Assembly (NCBI RefSeq): GCF_030123105.1
Contig: NZ_CP126095.1
Span: forward strand, 1,240,001 to 1,304,000
Origin: Paenibacillus sp. G2S3
GTDB taxonomy: Bacteria; Bacillota; Bacilli; Paenibacillales; Paenibacillaceae
Direction of reading: 5' to 3'
DNA length: 64,000 nt
Shown here: positions 43,798-52,261 of the stretch, in pieces
How positions within the stretch are numbered: the first letter of the stretch is position 1
How the letters are laid out: each line of letters opens with the position of its first letter
Position numbers and translations under genes: made by a program
The notes under the pieces: generated by a model
Seen by the model: only the letters and a program-made list of their open reading frames with translations
The model's database searches: none
What the model was told of the DNA's origin: nothing

Positions 43798-43915
43798 GCC
43801 GGGGCTCCAGCACACATTGACAGCCACCTTCCATAGCATTACCATGAGTACTAAGACAAAAATCAATACAATACAGCTATGACGTTTTACTACAACGTAA
43901 GAAGGTGACTTTGAA

Positions 43916-45097
43916 GTGCAAGCAAGCTATCGACCGACAGTAGCCGAAATTAATCTGGATGAATTGCGTGCCAATTACGAAGCCTTTCGCCGCTACTTGC
44001 CGGCAGAGACAAAGTTTATGGGATGCGTCAAAGGAAATGCGTACGGCCATGGAGCAGTGGAAGTAACACGGGAACTGGAAAGACTCGGAGCAGATTATGT
44101 TAGTGTGGCTTTTCTGGATGAAGCATTGGAGCTGCGTCAGGCGGGAATACTAATTCCTATACTGGTGCTTGGCTACACTTCTCCTGAAGGAATAGCCGTT
44201 GCCTGGGAGAACCATGTAACTGTAACACTGTTCACACCGGAAGTATTAGAGGCTATTAGACAGCTTCCTATAGATCCGGAACATCGGCTGAAGGTGCATA
44301 TCAAGATTGATAGCGGGATGGGGCGACTGGGTCTTTTACCAGCTGACGCACCTGCATTTATCTCTGAAGTGCAGTCTGTTGCGCAGGCGGAGCTGGAGGG
44401 TATGTTTACCCATTTTGCCAAGGCAGACGAACTAGACAAAAGCTATACACTGGAACAGCATCGACGGTTCATGAGCGTGGCGGAAACGCTGCGGGAGCAG
44501 AACATTCAGATCCCGATCATACATACGGGCAATAGCGCTACGGCCATTGATTCACCTTATTTATCCAGCAACATGGTGCGGGTAGGTATCAGCTTGTACG
44601 GATTTTATCCCTCAACTGAGGTAAACCGTCAACTGGTAGATCTACATCCGGTAATGACGCTGAAGACGCAGGTTGTATATGTGAAGAGCCTGCCTCCTCA
44701 TTGGGGCGTCAGCTACGGCACTCGGTACTTCACAGACAGCGAGGAGATTATCGCAACGCTACCTGTGGGGTACGCAGATGGATATTCCCGCATGCTAACT
44801 GGCAAAGCGGAGGTGTTAATACGTGGACGCCGCGTTCCTGTCGTCGGAACAATCTGCATGGATCAGTGTATGGTATCACTCAAATCTTTCGCTGAAGAAG
44901 CGGAACAAATTAAAGCAGGCGAAGAAGTTGTACTCATCGGCCGTCAAGCTGACGTGATGGTCACGGCAGACGAGTTGGCTCTCCATCTTGGAACGATTCA
45001 CTACGAGGTAATTTGCATGCTGGCTCATCGGGTGCCCCGCGTTTATATCCGTGAAGGCACACTTCCTAAATTAGTTAATGCTCTGCTACAATCTTAA
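43916..45097 (+). CDS. alr: Alanine racemase
   Basis: This 393-residue PLP enzyme makes D-alanine for peptidoglycan. The PLP-binding Lys39 lies in CVKGNAYGHG, and the substrate-binding and catalytic region GVSYGTRYFT holds the second-subunit tyrosine. Other family blocks are KIDSGMGRLG, GMFTHFAKAD, NSATAID and VGYADGYSR, with TICMDQCMV near the end. The start is GTG at 43916 after GAAGGTGA. It lies between ydcC and mazE as in Bacillus. Cytoplasmic and complete in length. Confidence 0.96.
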   Translation: MQASYRPTVAEINLDELRANYEAFRRYLPAETKFMGCVKGNAYGHGAVEVTRELERLGADYVSVAFLDEALELRQAGILIPILVLGYTSPEGIAVAWENHVTVTLFTPEVLEAIRQLPIDPEHRLKVHIKIDSGMGRLGLLPADAPAFISEVQSVAQAELEGMFTHFAKADELDKSYTLEQHRRFMSVAETLREQNIQIPIIHTGNSATAIDSPYLSSNMVRVGISLYGFYPSTEVNRQLVDLHPVMTLKTQVVYVKSLPPHWGVSYGTRYFTDSEEIIATLPVGYADGYSRMLTGKAEVLIRGRRVPVVGTICMDQCMVSLKSFAEEAEQIKAGEEVVLIGRQADVMVTADELALHLGTIHYEVICMLAHRVPRVYIREGTLPKLVNALLQS

Positions 45098-45311
45098 AGT
45101 TCTTGACAGTGATGTTATTCAAGGGAGAAAATAGAAGGAATTGTATCGTTTTAGGAGATGTGACTAAAAGCCTATACGAACCGCCATTTCTAGTTTATAA
45201 TGGGATGCAGCATACTTGATATACTGGCGGCATATATTCCTTGTATAAAATTCCTTGTATATTGCAACACTGGAACACAAGGGCAGAAGGTTTGTGGGGG
45301 TGGAAGAGAAG

Positions 45312-45593
45312 GTGGCCAATTTGCAGAACACCAAAAGAATCATGATCAGCTTGCCCGATCATCTCTTACAGGAAGTGGACGGAATTGTTCAATTGGAGAA
45401 TTCCAACCGGAGTGAATTGATTAGGCAGGCCATGAAGCTGTATTTGAGCGAACGGAGGAAACGTTCTATCCGGGAGTCCATGCAGCGCGGCTACATGGAA
45501 ATGGCTAAGATCAACTTGACCATGGCATGCGAGGCGTTCCTCGCGGAGGAAGATGCAGACAGCACTCTTGGCCGCTTAGTAAGCGGGGTGTAG
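45312..45593 (+). CDS. mazE: Antitoxin MazE/NdoAI (ribbon-helix-helix)
   Basis: The antitoxin of about 93 residues begins with a ribbon-helix-helix DNA-binding part (TKRIMISLPDHLLQEVDGIVQLENSNRSELIRQAMKLYL), and its C-terminal half contains RRGYMEMAKINL-like sequence (QRGYMEMAKINLTMACEAFLAEEDADST) that wraps around the toxin, very close to B. subtilis NdoAI. I chose GTG at 45312 to match that length; GTG at 45300 is also possible. The toxin starts 3 bp after its stop. The pair normally autoregulates, but I could not define an operator in the 214-bp upstream spacer. Confidence 0.93.
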   Translation: MANLQNTKRIMISLPDHLLQEVDGIVQLENSNRSELIRQAMKLYLSERRKRSIRESMQRGYMEMAKINLTMACEAFLAEEDADSTLGRLVSGV

Positions 45594-45596
45594 ACA

Positions 45597-45947
45597 TTGA
45601 TCGTTAAACGTGGCGATGTTTTTTTTGCTGATCTTTCGCCGGTTGTAGGTTCTGAGCAAGGCGGAGTAAGGCCAGTACTGGTTATCCAGAATGATATTGG
45701 CAATCGCTTTAGCCCGACGGTAATTGTGGCCGCAATCACGGCCCAAATCCAGAAGGCTAAATTACCTACGCATGTGGAAATTGACGCAGCGGCTCATGGC
45801 TTTGACAGAGATTCTGTTATACTGCTGGAGCAGGTTAGGACGATTGACAAACAACGCTTAACTGACAAGATCACCCACCTTGATGATGAAACAATGAAGA
45901 AGGTGGATGATTCGCTGCAAATCAGCCTAGGGCTGATTGATTTTTAA
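45597..45947 (+). CDS. mazF: Endoribonuclease toxin MazF/NdoA
   Basis: The 116-residue toxin starts [32 protein letters not shown] and continues [21 protein letters not shown], nearly the Bacillus NdoA sequence. It cleaves mRNA at UACAU-type sites in Bacillus homologues; the local specificity is not known. The catalytic Arg (GVRPVL) and Thr (ITAQ) are present, so it should be active. The TTG start at 45597 is shared with many ndoA genes and follows mazE by 3 bp. Confidence 0.95.
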   Translation: MIVKRGDVFFADLSPVVGSEQGGVRPVLVIQNDIGNRFSPTVIVAAITAQIQKAKLPTHVEIDAAAHGFDRDSVILLEQVRTIDKQRLTDKITHLDDETMKKVDDSLQISLGLIDF

Positions 45948-45975
45948 TCACCCAGGGTTATAGATAATCCATGAG

Positions 45976-46010
45976 ATAGGCGCTCGGGTACGAATCCGGG
46001 CGTCTTTTGA
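45976..46010 (+). terminator. Terminator after mazF
   Basis: GGCGCTCGG and CCGGGCGTC pair with wobble and one mismatch across a TACGAAT loop, followed by TTTT. Confidence 0.55.
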
Positions 46011-46050
46011 TGTGCATTTTTACGAACTGATGGTAATTAAGGATCAGGGG

Positions 46051-46098
46051 TTCACTTTTTAAAAATGATCTGATAGTATTAGACCGTACGGTCGGTTT
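46051..46098 (+). promoter_or_regulatory. Promoter and operator of the TetR gene
   Basis: TTCACT (46051-46056) and TAGTAT (46074-46079) with a 17-bp spacer form a plausible promoter. The 19-bp operator TAGACCGTACGGTCGGTTT follows at 46080-46098, with palindromic core GACCGTACGGTC, and touches the AGGAGG ribosome binding site. A near-identical site precedes the MFS gene. Confidence 0.75.
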
Positions 46099-46103
46099 AG
46101 GAG

Positions 46104-46712
46104 GTGCTTAGAATCAGAGGACGTTCAGATGGAGAAGAAACAAAGAAACGAATTGTACTTAAAGCCACGCAGCTCTTTGTTCAGAAGGGGTATGCAGCTG
46201 TAACCATGAATGAAGTTTGCGCAGCCTCGAATGTTAGTAAGGGCAGCTTATATCATCATTTTCCGAGCAAGGATGAACTTTTTCTATATGTAGTGGAAGA
46301 GGATACGGCGCAGTGGTTACAGGCGTGGGAAGATAAGAAGAAGGAAATTGTTGGTGTTGAAGAGCGTTTGTATGCATTAGCTGAGCACTATGCAAATGAT
46401 TTTCAGAACCCGTTGATTCAGGCGCTTGAGGAATTCTCAAGAAGCAGAGCCCATCCGGAGGATATCACTAAGCGGCTTGTTCTTTTATATGAGGCTGCCT
46501 CGCATGCATGTCGCGATCTTTTGAAGGAAGGCATGGACACGGGGTATTTTATAAAAGGTGACTTAGAGGATTATGTGATTATTGTAAATGGTATGCTCGA
46601 AGGGATCGGAAGAGTTTCCGAATACTCCATGCATGAAAAGACTTCGGATGATATCAAAAAATATTACCGGGAATCAGTACGATTGTTATTACGAGGGATA
46701 TATACGGGGTAA
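46104..46712 (+). CDS. TetR/AcrR-family transcriptional regulator
   Basis: The 202-residue regulator has an N-terminal TetR helix-turn-helix: RIVLKATQLFVQKGYAAVTMNEVCAASNVSKGSLYHHFPSKDELF (residues about 17-60), followed by an all-helical ligand domain. It probably represses itself and the MFS transporter gene through two matching 19-bp operators. The only canonical start in frame is GTG at 46104, but it shares a base with the AGGAGG site; an ATC at 46113 sits at the ideal distance, 8 bases after that site, and would give a protein three codons shorter. Effector unknown. Confidence 0.9.
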   Translation: MLRIRGRSDGEETKKRIVLKATQLFVQKGYAAVTMNEVCAASNVSKGSLYHHFPSKDELFLYVVEEDTAQWLQAWEDKKKEIVGVEERLYALAEHYANDFQNPLIQALEEFSRSRAHPEDITKRLVLLYEAASHACRDLLKEGMDTGYFIKGDLEDYVIIVNGMLEGIGRVSEYSMHEKTSDDIKKYYRESVRLLLRGIYTG

Positions 46713-46813
46713 GATATATGGGGGCATGAAAGAAGCTTTACATTCAGGAATCTTGAAGGCTGAAGCTTCTCGAAAGCACCGGAAACGGATAGACTATTTT
46801 TTTGATTATAATT

Positions 46814-46832
46814 TAGACCGGATGGTCGGTCT
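46814..46832. promoter_or_regulatory. TetR-type operator before the MFS gene
   Basis: TAGACCGGATGGTCGGTCT matches the site at 46080 in 16 of 19 positions. It lies two bases after a TATAAT -10 box at 46807-46812, so a bound repressor would block transcription start. Confidence 0.78.
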
Positions 46833-46892
46833 CTAGTCTCTACAGAAAAACTACTCGAAGAATTGGCTTTAGAAACTACGGAGGTTAACACA

Positions 46893-48092
46893 ATGTCATT
46901 ACTACTTAGAAACAGGGGCGCTATGCTTCTTGTTATGCTTAATATTTTTCTTGCTTTTACAGGAATCGGGCTTGTAGTTCCTATCATGCCTACTTACATG
47001 AATGAACTTGGGATCACCGGAAGTACCGTCGGGCTGTTAGTGGCTTCATTCTCCCTTGCCCAATTATTAGTATCGCCATTCGCGGGCAGGTTATCCGACA
47101 GAATTGGCCGGAAAAAAGTAATCGTTGCGGGTCTGATCGTGTTTGCTTTTTCAGAATTGCTCTTTGGTCTGGCGAATGTGTCCTGGCTCTTGTTCGTTTC
47201 AAGATTGCTCGGTGGTGTAGGTGCTGCGTTAATTATGCCAGCGGTTATGGCTTATGTAGCGGACACGACCTCTTTTGAAGAGAGAGCGAAAGGCATGGGG
47301 CTTATTAATGCAGCCATTACTACCGGATTTATTATAGGTCCAGGGATTGGCGGTTATCTTGCTGAGCTTGGCATGCGGGTACCCTTTTTCTGTGCGGCTG
47401 GTGCGGCTGGGATCGCAGCTCTAATCACAGTTTTGATCTTGCCTGAGTCTCTGTCTGCAGAGAAACGGATGGAAGCGAAGCTATCAAAGAATAATCAGGA
47501 GAGCTTCTTCACGCAATTGATACGTTCATATCGTGAACCGTACTTTTTCGGGTTAATTATTGTATTTGTTATGGCGTTTGGATTGGCTAATTATGAAACG
47601 GTGTTCGGATTGTTCGTGGACCATAAATTTGGCTTTACCCCTAAAGATATTGCTTTTGTGATTACCTTTGGCTCGATCGCCGGTGCTGTGGTGCAGGTAT
47701 CCGCGTTTGGCTGGATTCTGAATAAATTCGGCGAGAATAAGGTAATCTCCACTTGCCTTATAACTGCTGCGATGTTTATTCTGCTGACGCTGTTTGTAAG
47801 TGGCTTTTGGGCGATTTGTGCAATTACCTTTGTCGTATTCTTGGCTATGGATATTCTTCGGCCAGCGGTAGGCACCCAGCTATCCAAAATGGCCGGGGAA
47901 ACGCAGCAAGGCTTCGTAGCAGGAATGAACTCTGCTTATACGAGTCTTGGAAATATCGCAGGGCCTATCGTTGCAGGGTATCTTTTTGATCTAAGCATTA
48001 ACTTCCCATATGTGGCAGCAGCGTTTGTTCTAGCATTATGCTTTGTGTTGTCGCTAAGTTCTGGCAAAAGGGGAATGGGACAACGCGCTTAA
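46893..48092 (+). CDS. MFS efflux transporter (MdtG/TetA-like)
   Basis: This membrane protein of 399 residues has about 12 spans. Motif A appears as GRLSDRIGRKKVIVAGL, and motif C as GLINAAITTGFIIGPGIGGYL, the antiporter motif of drug exporters. The first span ends IGLVVPIMPTYMNELG, as in Gram-positive MdtG/Bmr-type proteins. I chose the ATG at 46893, 9 bases after CGGAGGT. The upstream operator matches that of the TetR gene, so a substrate of the pump is probably the TetR ligand. Confidence 0.9.
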   Translation: MSLLLRNRGAMLLVMLNIFLAFTGIGLVVPIMPTYMNELGITGSTVGLLVASFSLAQLLVSPFAGRLSDRIGRKKVIVAGLIVFAFSELLFGLANVSWLLFVSRLLGGVGAALIMPAVMAYVADTTSFEERAKGMGLINAAITTGFIIGPGIGGYLAELGMRVPFFCAAGAAGIAALITVLILPESLSAEKRMEAKLSKNNQESFFTQLIRSYREPYFFGLIIVFVMAFGLANYETVFGLFVDHKFGFTPKDIAFVITFGSIAGAVVQVSAFGWILNKFGENKVISTCLITAAMFILLTLFVSGFWAICAITFVVFLAMDILRPAVGTQLSKMAGETQQGFVAGMNSAYTSLGNIAGPIVAGYLFDLSINFPYVAAAFVLALCFVLSLSSGKRGMGQRA

Positions 48093-48211
48093 ACCTCTGT
48101 ATCTGCCCCCTCCCCTAGGCTGGACTTTGGAACAGAGCCGATCTGTGATACTATTTTAGTTATGAGAACAAGAATTGTATAAGCAGATTGTGTACGGGAA
48201 GAGGGATACTA

Positions 48212-50440
48212 ATGACGGTAGATAACAGCAATACGGGAGTCATTACGGATGAGGCGGCCACACAGCGGGAGCAGGAATTGATTACTGTTGCGATTGCCAA
48301 GGAATTGAACATTAGCCTGAAGCAGGTGCGTACAACGGTTGGACTGCTGGATGAGGGGAATACGATTCCGTTCATCGCCAGATACCGGAAGGAAATGACG
48401 GGTGAGCTGGACGAGAATGCGCTGCGTGATATTGAAGAACGCCTGGCTTATCTTCGCAATTTGGGCGAACGTAAGAAAGACGTTATCCGCAATATTGAAG
48501 AGCAGGGCAAGCTGACCAAGGAGCTTCATGAACAAATCACCAAAGCGGTCAAGCTTCAGGAAGTAGAGGACTTATATCGTCCTTTCCGGCAGAAGCGTAA
48601 GACTCGTGCTAGTGTTGCGAAAGAAAGAGGCTTAGAGCCGCTTGCGAACTGGATTATGGAGCAGCAGAGACAAGGGGACCCACAAACCGAAGCTGCGAAA
48701 TATATAGATGTTGAAAAAGGAGTGGAGACCGCAGATCAAGCACTTCAAGGCGCACTGGATATCATCGCCGAGAATATTGCTGATGATCCTGCGATCCGCT
48801 CTTGGGTTCGGCAATATACGGCAAGTCAGGGCATCCTTGTGTCTGAAGCTAAGGATGCAGAGCAGGAATCCGTATACGAGAACTACTATAGCTACCGTGA
48901 GCCTGTACACAAAATGCCACCTCACCGTATACTCGCCATTAACCGCGGTGAACGGGAGAATATTCTGAAGGTAGGCATTGAGGTTGTCACTGACAAAATT
49001 CATGCTTACATTGCGCGGAAAATCATTAAAGGTCCATCCCCGGTGAAGGAGCTGCTAGAAGCAGTGACTGAGGATGCCTACAAACGTCTGATTGCTCCTT
49101 CCGTGGAGCGTGAAGTTCGTGGGGAGATGACCGAGCGGGGCGAGAATCAAGCGATTTCGATCTTCTCTGGTAATCTACGTAGCTTGCTCCTGCAGCCGCC
49201 AGTAAAGGGACGCTGTGTGCTGGGCGTTGACCCTGCCTACCGTACCGGCTGTAAGCTGGCCGTCGTAGACGATACTGGTAAGCTGCTTGAAGTAGCCGTG
49301 ACTTATCCTACGCCGCCGAACAACAAGAAAATTGAAGCTGCTGCTAAGTTTAAAGAACTAATCGCTAAATATGGCATTCAGCTCATCGTGATCGGGAATG
49401 GGACAGGCTCTCGTGAGACCGAACAATTTACGGCAGAAGTGATCGCCGAAATTGGCGATCCAGAGCTGGCTTACCTGATCGTTAATGAAGCCGGAGCGAG
49501 TGTCTATTCGGCTTCCAAGCTGGCGCAGGAGGAGTTCCCGGATCTGGATGTGGCAGAGCGCAGTGCAGCTTCTATCGCCCGCCGTGTGCAGGACCCGCTG
49601 GCGGAGCTGGTGAAGATCGATCCGAAGGCTATAGGTGTGGGACAATACCAGCATGACGTCTCCCAGAAGCATCTGGAGGAGAGCTTAAAGGCTGTCGTAG
49701 AATCGGCGGTTAACCATGTAGGTGTAGATGTGAATACGGCATCTCCAGCCTTGCTCTCTTATGTGGCAGGAGTTAATGGAACGATTGCTAAAAATATCGT
49801 TAAATACCGTGAAGAGAACGGTAAGTTCACGACTCGGAAGCAGTTGCAAAAGGTACCTCGTCTAGGTGCGAAGTCCTATGAGCAATGTATCGGCTTCCTG
49901 CGGATTCCTGGTGGAGACAACACCTTGGATCGCACACCTATTCACCCCGAGTCATATCCGGTGGTGGATCGCTTGTTCCGCGAGCTAAGCCTCGATGTAA
50001 ATAAGCTTGGCAGCAAAGAAGTGGCTTCACAGCTGGAGGCACAAAATGCCGAGGAGCTGGCTGTGATGCTGGATGTCGGCGTGCCAACGCTTCGCGACAT
50101 CCTGGAGAGCTTGCAGCGTCCGGGCCGCGATCCTCGCGAGGAGCTGCCGCTGCCGATCTTCCGCACCGACGTGCTGAAGATCGAGGATCTGGTTCCCGGC
50201 ATGGAAATGCAGGGAACGGTCCGCAACGTGATCGATTTCGGCGCATTCGTCGATATCGGGATCAAGAACGATGGGCTGGTGCATATATCCCAGCTTAGCG
50301 GCAGCTTTGTGAAGCACCCGATGGACGTTGTCTCCGTAGGAGACAATGTCACCGTTTGGGTGATGGGTGTTGACCTGAAGAAGGGCAGGGTCAGCCTGAC
50401 CATGCGTCCGCCACGTGTTGAGGCGGGAAGTCTTAGCTAA
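48212..50440 (+). CDS. tex: Tex-family S1 RNA-binding protein
   Basis: The protein of about 742 residues has the full Tex architecture: an N-terminal helical domain (ISLKQVRTTVGLLDEGNTIPFIARYRKEMTG), a YqgF/RNase H-like domain (VLGVDPAYRTGCKLAVVDDTG), helix-hairpin-helix units (ASPALLSYVAGVNGTIAKNIVKYREENGKF), and a C-terminal S1 domain (GMEMQGTVRNVIDFGAFVDIGIKNDGLVHISQL). Tex proteins bind RNA and contact RNA polymerase and the ribosome in transcription-translation. I chose the ATG at 48212 after GAGGGATACTA. It follows the TetR/MFS pair, which is placed between mazF and tex. Confidence 0.95.
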   Translation: MTVDNSNTGVITDEAATQREQELITVAIAKELNISLKQVRTTVGLLDEGNTIPFIARYRKEMTGELDENALRDIEERLAYLRNLGERKKDVIRNIEEQGKLTKELHEQITKAVKLQEVEDLYRPFRQKRKTRASVAKERGLEPLANWIMEQQRQGDPQTEAAKYIDVEKGVETADQALQGALDIIAENIADDPAIRSWVRQYTASQGILVSEAKDAEQESVYENYYSYREPVHKMPPHRILAINRGERENILKVGIEVVTDKIHAYIARKIIKGPSPVKELLEAVTEDAYKRLIAPSVEREVRGEMTERGENQAISIFSGNLRSLLLQPPVKGRCVLGVDPAYRTGCKLAVVDDTGKLLEVAVTYPTPPNNKKIEAAAKFKELIAKYGIQLIVIGNGTGSRETEQFTAEVIAEIGDPELAYLIVNEAGASVYSASKLAQEEFPDLDVAERSAASIARRVQDPLAELVKIDPKAIGVGQYQHDVSQKHLEESLKAVVESAVNHVGVDVNTASPALLSYVAGVNGTIAKNIVKYREENGKFTTRKQLQKVPRLGAKSYEQCIGFLRIPGGDNTLDRTPIHPESYPVVDRLFRELSLDVNKLGSKEVASQLEAQNAEELAVMLDVGVPTLRDILESLQRPGRDPREELPLPIFRTDVLKIEDLVPGMEMQGTVRNVIDFGAFVDIGIKNDGLVHISQLSGSFVKHPMDVVSVGDNVTVWVMGVDLKKGRVSLTMRPPRVEAGSLS

Positions 50441-50460
50441 AGTGAGCTAAATGAGCAAAG

Positions 50461-50500
50461 AAAGCCATCTACTTCGTTGAGGAGTAGATGGCTTTTTCTT
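50461..50500 (+). terminator. Terminator of tex
   Basis: AAAGCCATCTACT (50461-50473) pairs with AGTAGATGGCTTT (50484-50496), followed by T residues. Confidence 0.92.
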
Positions 50501-50529
50501 TTGACTGAATGGTATTAAAACAGCTTTAT

Positions 50530-50901
50530 CTATGAAGATCTCGTTAAATTGTCTAACTTAATAGCTAATTCATTTAGATTGCTGATGCTGATCACCGTTT
50601 CAGAAACATGTTGTTGCTGAACCTCAGCGTTAGCAAGGACTTGTTCAATAGCTGGTGTATTCTCTTCGGTAATTGCAGCCACTAAATCGACTTCGCCCAG
50701 TACAAGGGTGGAAGCGTGCGGATATGATCGCTCCTATCCTTCAGGTCTTCTGCTTGTTCAAGCACCTGATGTGTGTTATTCCGAATGTCCTCAAACAATC
50801 GAGCAAAATCATCAGCGGAGTTTGTTCAAGATGCTAATTTTCGGATTTCATTGGATACCACTGCGAATCCTTTACCGTGTTCTCCTGCGTGTCTGGTTTT
50901 T
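50530..50901 (-). pseudogene. Remnant of a methyl-accepting chemotaxis protein (signalling domain)
   Basis: Reading the minus strand from about 50901, a frame begins ARHAGEHGKGFAVVSNEIRKLAS, the conserved hairpin of chemotaxis receptors, then meets a stop codon where the family has Glu/Gln. It resumes as TNSADDFARLFEDIRNNTHQVLEQAEDLKDRSDHI, shifts frame near 50700, and continues VLGEVDLVAAITEENTPAIEQVLANAEVQQQHVSETVISISNLNELAIKLDNLTRSS to a stop at 50530. At least one nonsense and one frameshift change are present and the N-terminal receptor part is missing, so the gene is dead. The AGGGA-type element lies about 80 bp further right. Confidence 0.85.
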
Positions 50902-50980
50902 TAGTGTAAGAGGTCCTGAAATGCTGTCTATGATGTTATGTTCAGGGATGTTCAGAAAAATGGTGTTTGGGAGAGTAATT

Positions 50981-51159
50981 AGGGAAAAAATCCCTCAAAA
51001 AAGCCGATAATTGCATAAAATCAAAGGAATAAGGGAATTCCTCCCTAAAAATCGGGCTAATTTCTATATTCGCCTACGAATCAGATGAATTATAGGGAGA
51101 TTTTCCCTAATTAGTAGTCTGATGTGCTTAAATCTCATAAAAATAGGGAGATTCTCCCT
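50981..51159. repeat. AGGGA-type four-motif element
   Basis: Four 15-bp palindromes of form AGGGA-N5-TCCCT start at 50981, 51032, 51094 and 51145, with spacings of 51, 62 and 51 bp. The architecture is the same as that of the TTGCA elements, but the palindrome sequence is different. It lies between convergent genes tex (through the MCP remnant) and the DeoR regulator. Confidence 0.85.
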
Positions 51160-51218
51160 AATTTATATGAGGGCACCGGTTTTCCGGCATGAGAAAATGA
51201 GGCTTGAGCAAAAACGCA

Positions 51219-51256
51219 AAGGAACGCTTCTCAAATATCGGGAGAAGCGTTCCTTG
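51219..51256 (-). terminator. Terminator of the DeoR gene
   Basis: AAGGAACGCTTCTC (51219-51232) and GAGAAGCGTTCCTT (51242-51255) form a perfect 14-bp stem. Read on the minus strand a T-rich tract follows. Confidence 0.88.
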
Positions 51257-51290
51257 CTTACGTTTGTGATTGTTTAAATGAAGAAAGTTA

Positions 51291-52052
51291 TTATTCCGCA
51301 ATAATCAAGCTCGTGCGTTTGGTTTTAAACTTCTGCAGGTAGCTTCGATCTATATTACGGTCGGTAATAATGTACCCAATTTTATCGAGGGAGGCGATGC
51401 CGATGGTCACATCTTTCCCAAATTTAGTATGGTCTGCCGCAACATAAACTTCTTTGGAGAGATCGATAATTTTTTTGCGCGTTTGGGCCTCCTCCAGGTT
51501 ATAGTCGGAGATGCCTTTTTCAAGGGTAATGCCGCTGGCGCAAATAAAAGCTTTAAGTATATTTAGCTCACTGAAATTAAACAGATAATCGTATGCAATG
51601 ACAGACTGCTCATTTAGCCGGACCTTTCCGCCAATGATAATAAGCTCAACCGCACTGTTCATCAGCTCGTTGACCACAGGAATGGAGTTCGTAATGACTG
51701 TGAGATTCTTTTTATTCTTGATATATTTGGCGATCTGATAGGTGGTAGAGCCGCTGTCCAGATAGATGCAATCCCCATCGTTGATATATTCGCTGCATTT
51801 TCGGGCGATCATTTTCTTTTCCTCTAAGTGACCGACCATCCGCGCATCCATTGGAGATTCAGCAAACTCCGATTCCACCAGTTTAATTCCACCATAAATC
51901 TTCTTGATCTTCCCTTGCTTGTCCAGCAGGTTGATATCTCTGCGAAGGGTATCGATAGAGATATTAAGCTCTTCTGCTAGCTCCGGCAGCTTCTGAACCT
52001 TTTTCAGCATTAAGATCTCTATGATTTTCTTTTGTCTTTCCAGAGGAAACAT
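51291..52052 (-). CDS. DeoR/GlpR-family transcriptional regulator
   Basis: The regulator of about 253 residues starts FPLERQKKIIEILMLKKVQKLPELAEELNISIDTLRRDINLLDKQGKIKKIYGG, a DeoR helix-turn-helix, and continues with the DeoR sensor domain (YLDSGSTTYQIAKYI, VITNSIPVVNELM). It is divergent from the phosphonate transporter operon and is the likely regulator of it, with a phosphorylated or phosphonate effector. I prefer the ATG at 52052 with GGGTGA before it over that at 52064. Direct repeats AAAGTTTA(T/C)AT near 52070 and 52179 are possible operators. Confidence 0.88.
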   Translation of the reverse strand: MFPLERQKKIIEILMLKKVQKLPELAEELNISIDTLRRDINLLDKQGKIKKIYGGIKLVESEFAESPMDARMVGHLEEKKMIARKCSEYINDGDCIYLDSGSTTYQIAKYIKNKKNLTVITNSIPVVNELMNSAVELIIIGGKVRLNEQSVIAYDYLFNFSELNILKAFICASGITLEKGISDYNLEEAQTRKKIIDLSKEVYVAADHTKFGKDVTIGIASLDKIGYIITDRNIDRSYLQKFKTKRTSLIIAE

Positions 52053-52069
52053 GTAATCACCCATTCAAA

Positions 52070-52195
52070 GTTTATATCGCTTTCGATAGTTGAAGTATAA
52101 AGGGATTAGTATAGGGTAGCAACAACTCCTTTTTAAGTTAGTCATGATATACTTATAATATAGTCACAACTTATTTAAAGTTTACATACATTTTA
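52070..52195 (+). promoter_or_regulatory. Divergent control region of the phosphonate locus
   Basis: A TATAAT box at 52154-52159 fits a plus-strand promoter for the transporter operon. AAAGTTTATAT near 52068 and AAAGTTTACAT near 52179 flank it and may be regulator sites. No clear -35 box was found. Confidence 0.4.
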
Positions 52196-52261
52196 CCTAA
52201 CTGTTTATCCTCAAAAACAAAACCTTTTTATACTGAGGTTGTACTTGAGGAGGTGGAACCT

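Noticed and set aside
50708..51010. 100-codon open frame on the plus strand
   Set aside because: It is antisense to the dead chemotaxis receptor and runs into the AGGGA element; the sequence is not protein-like.
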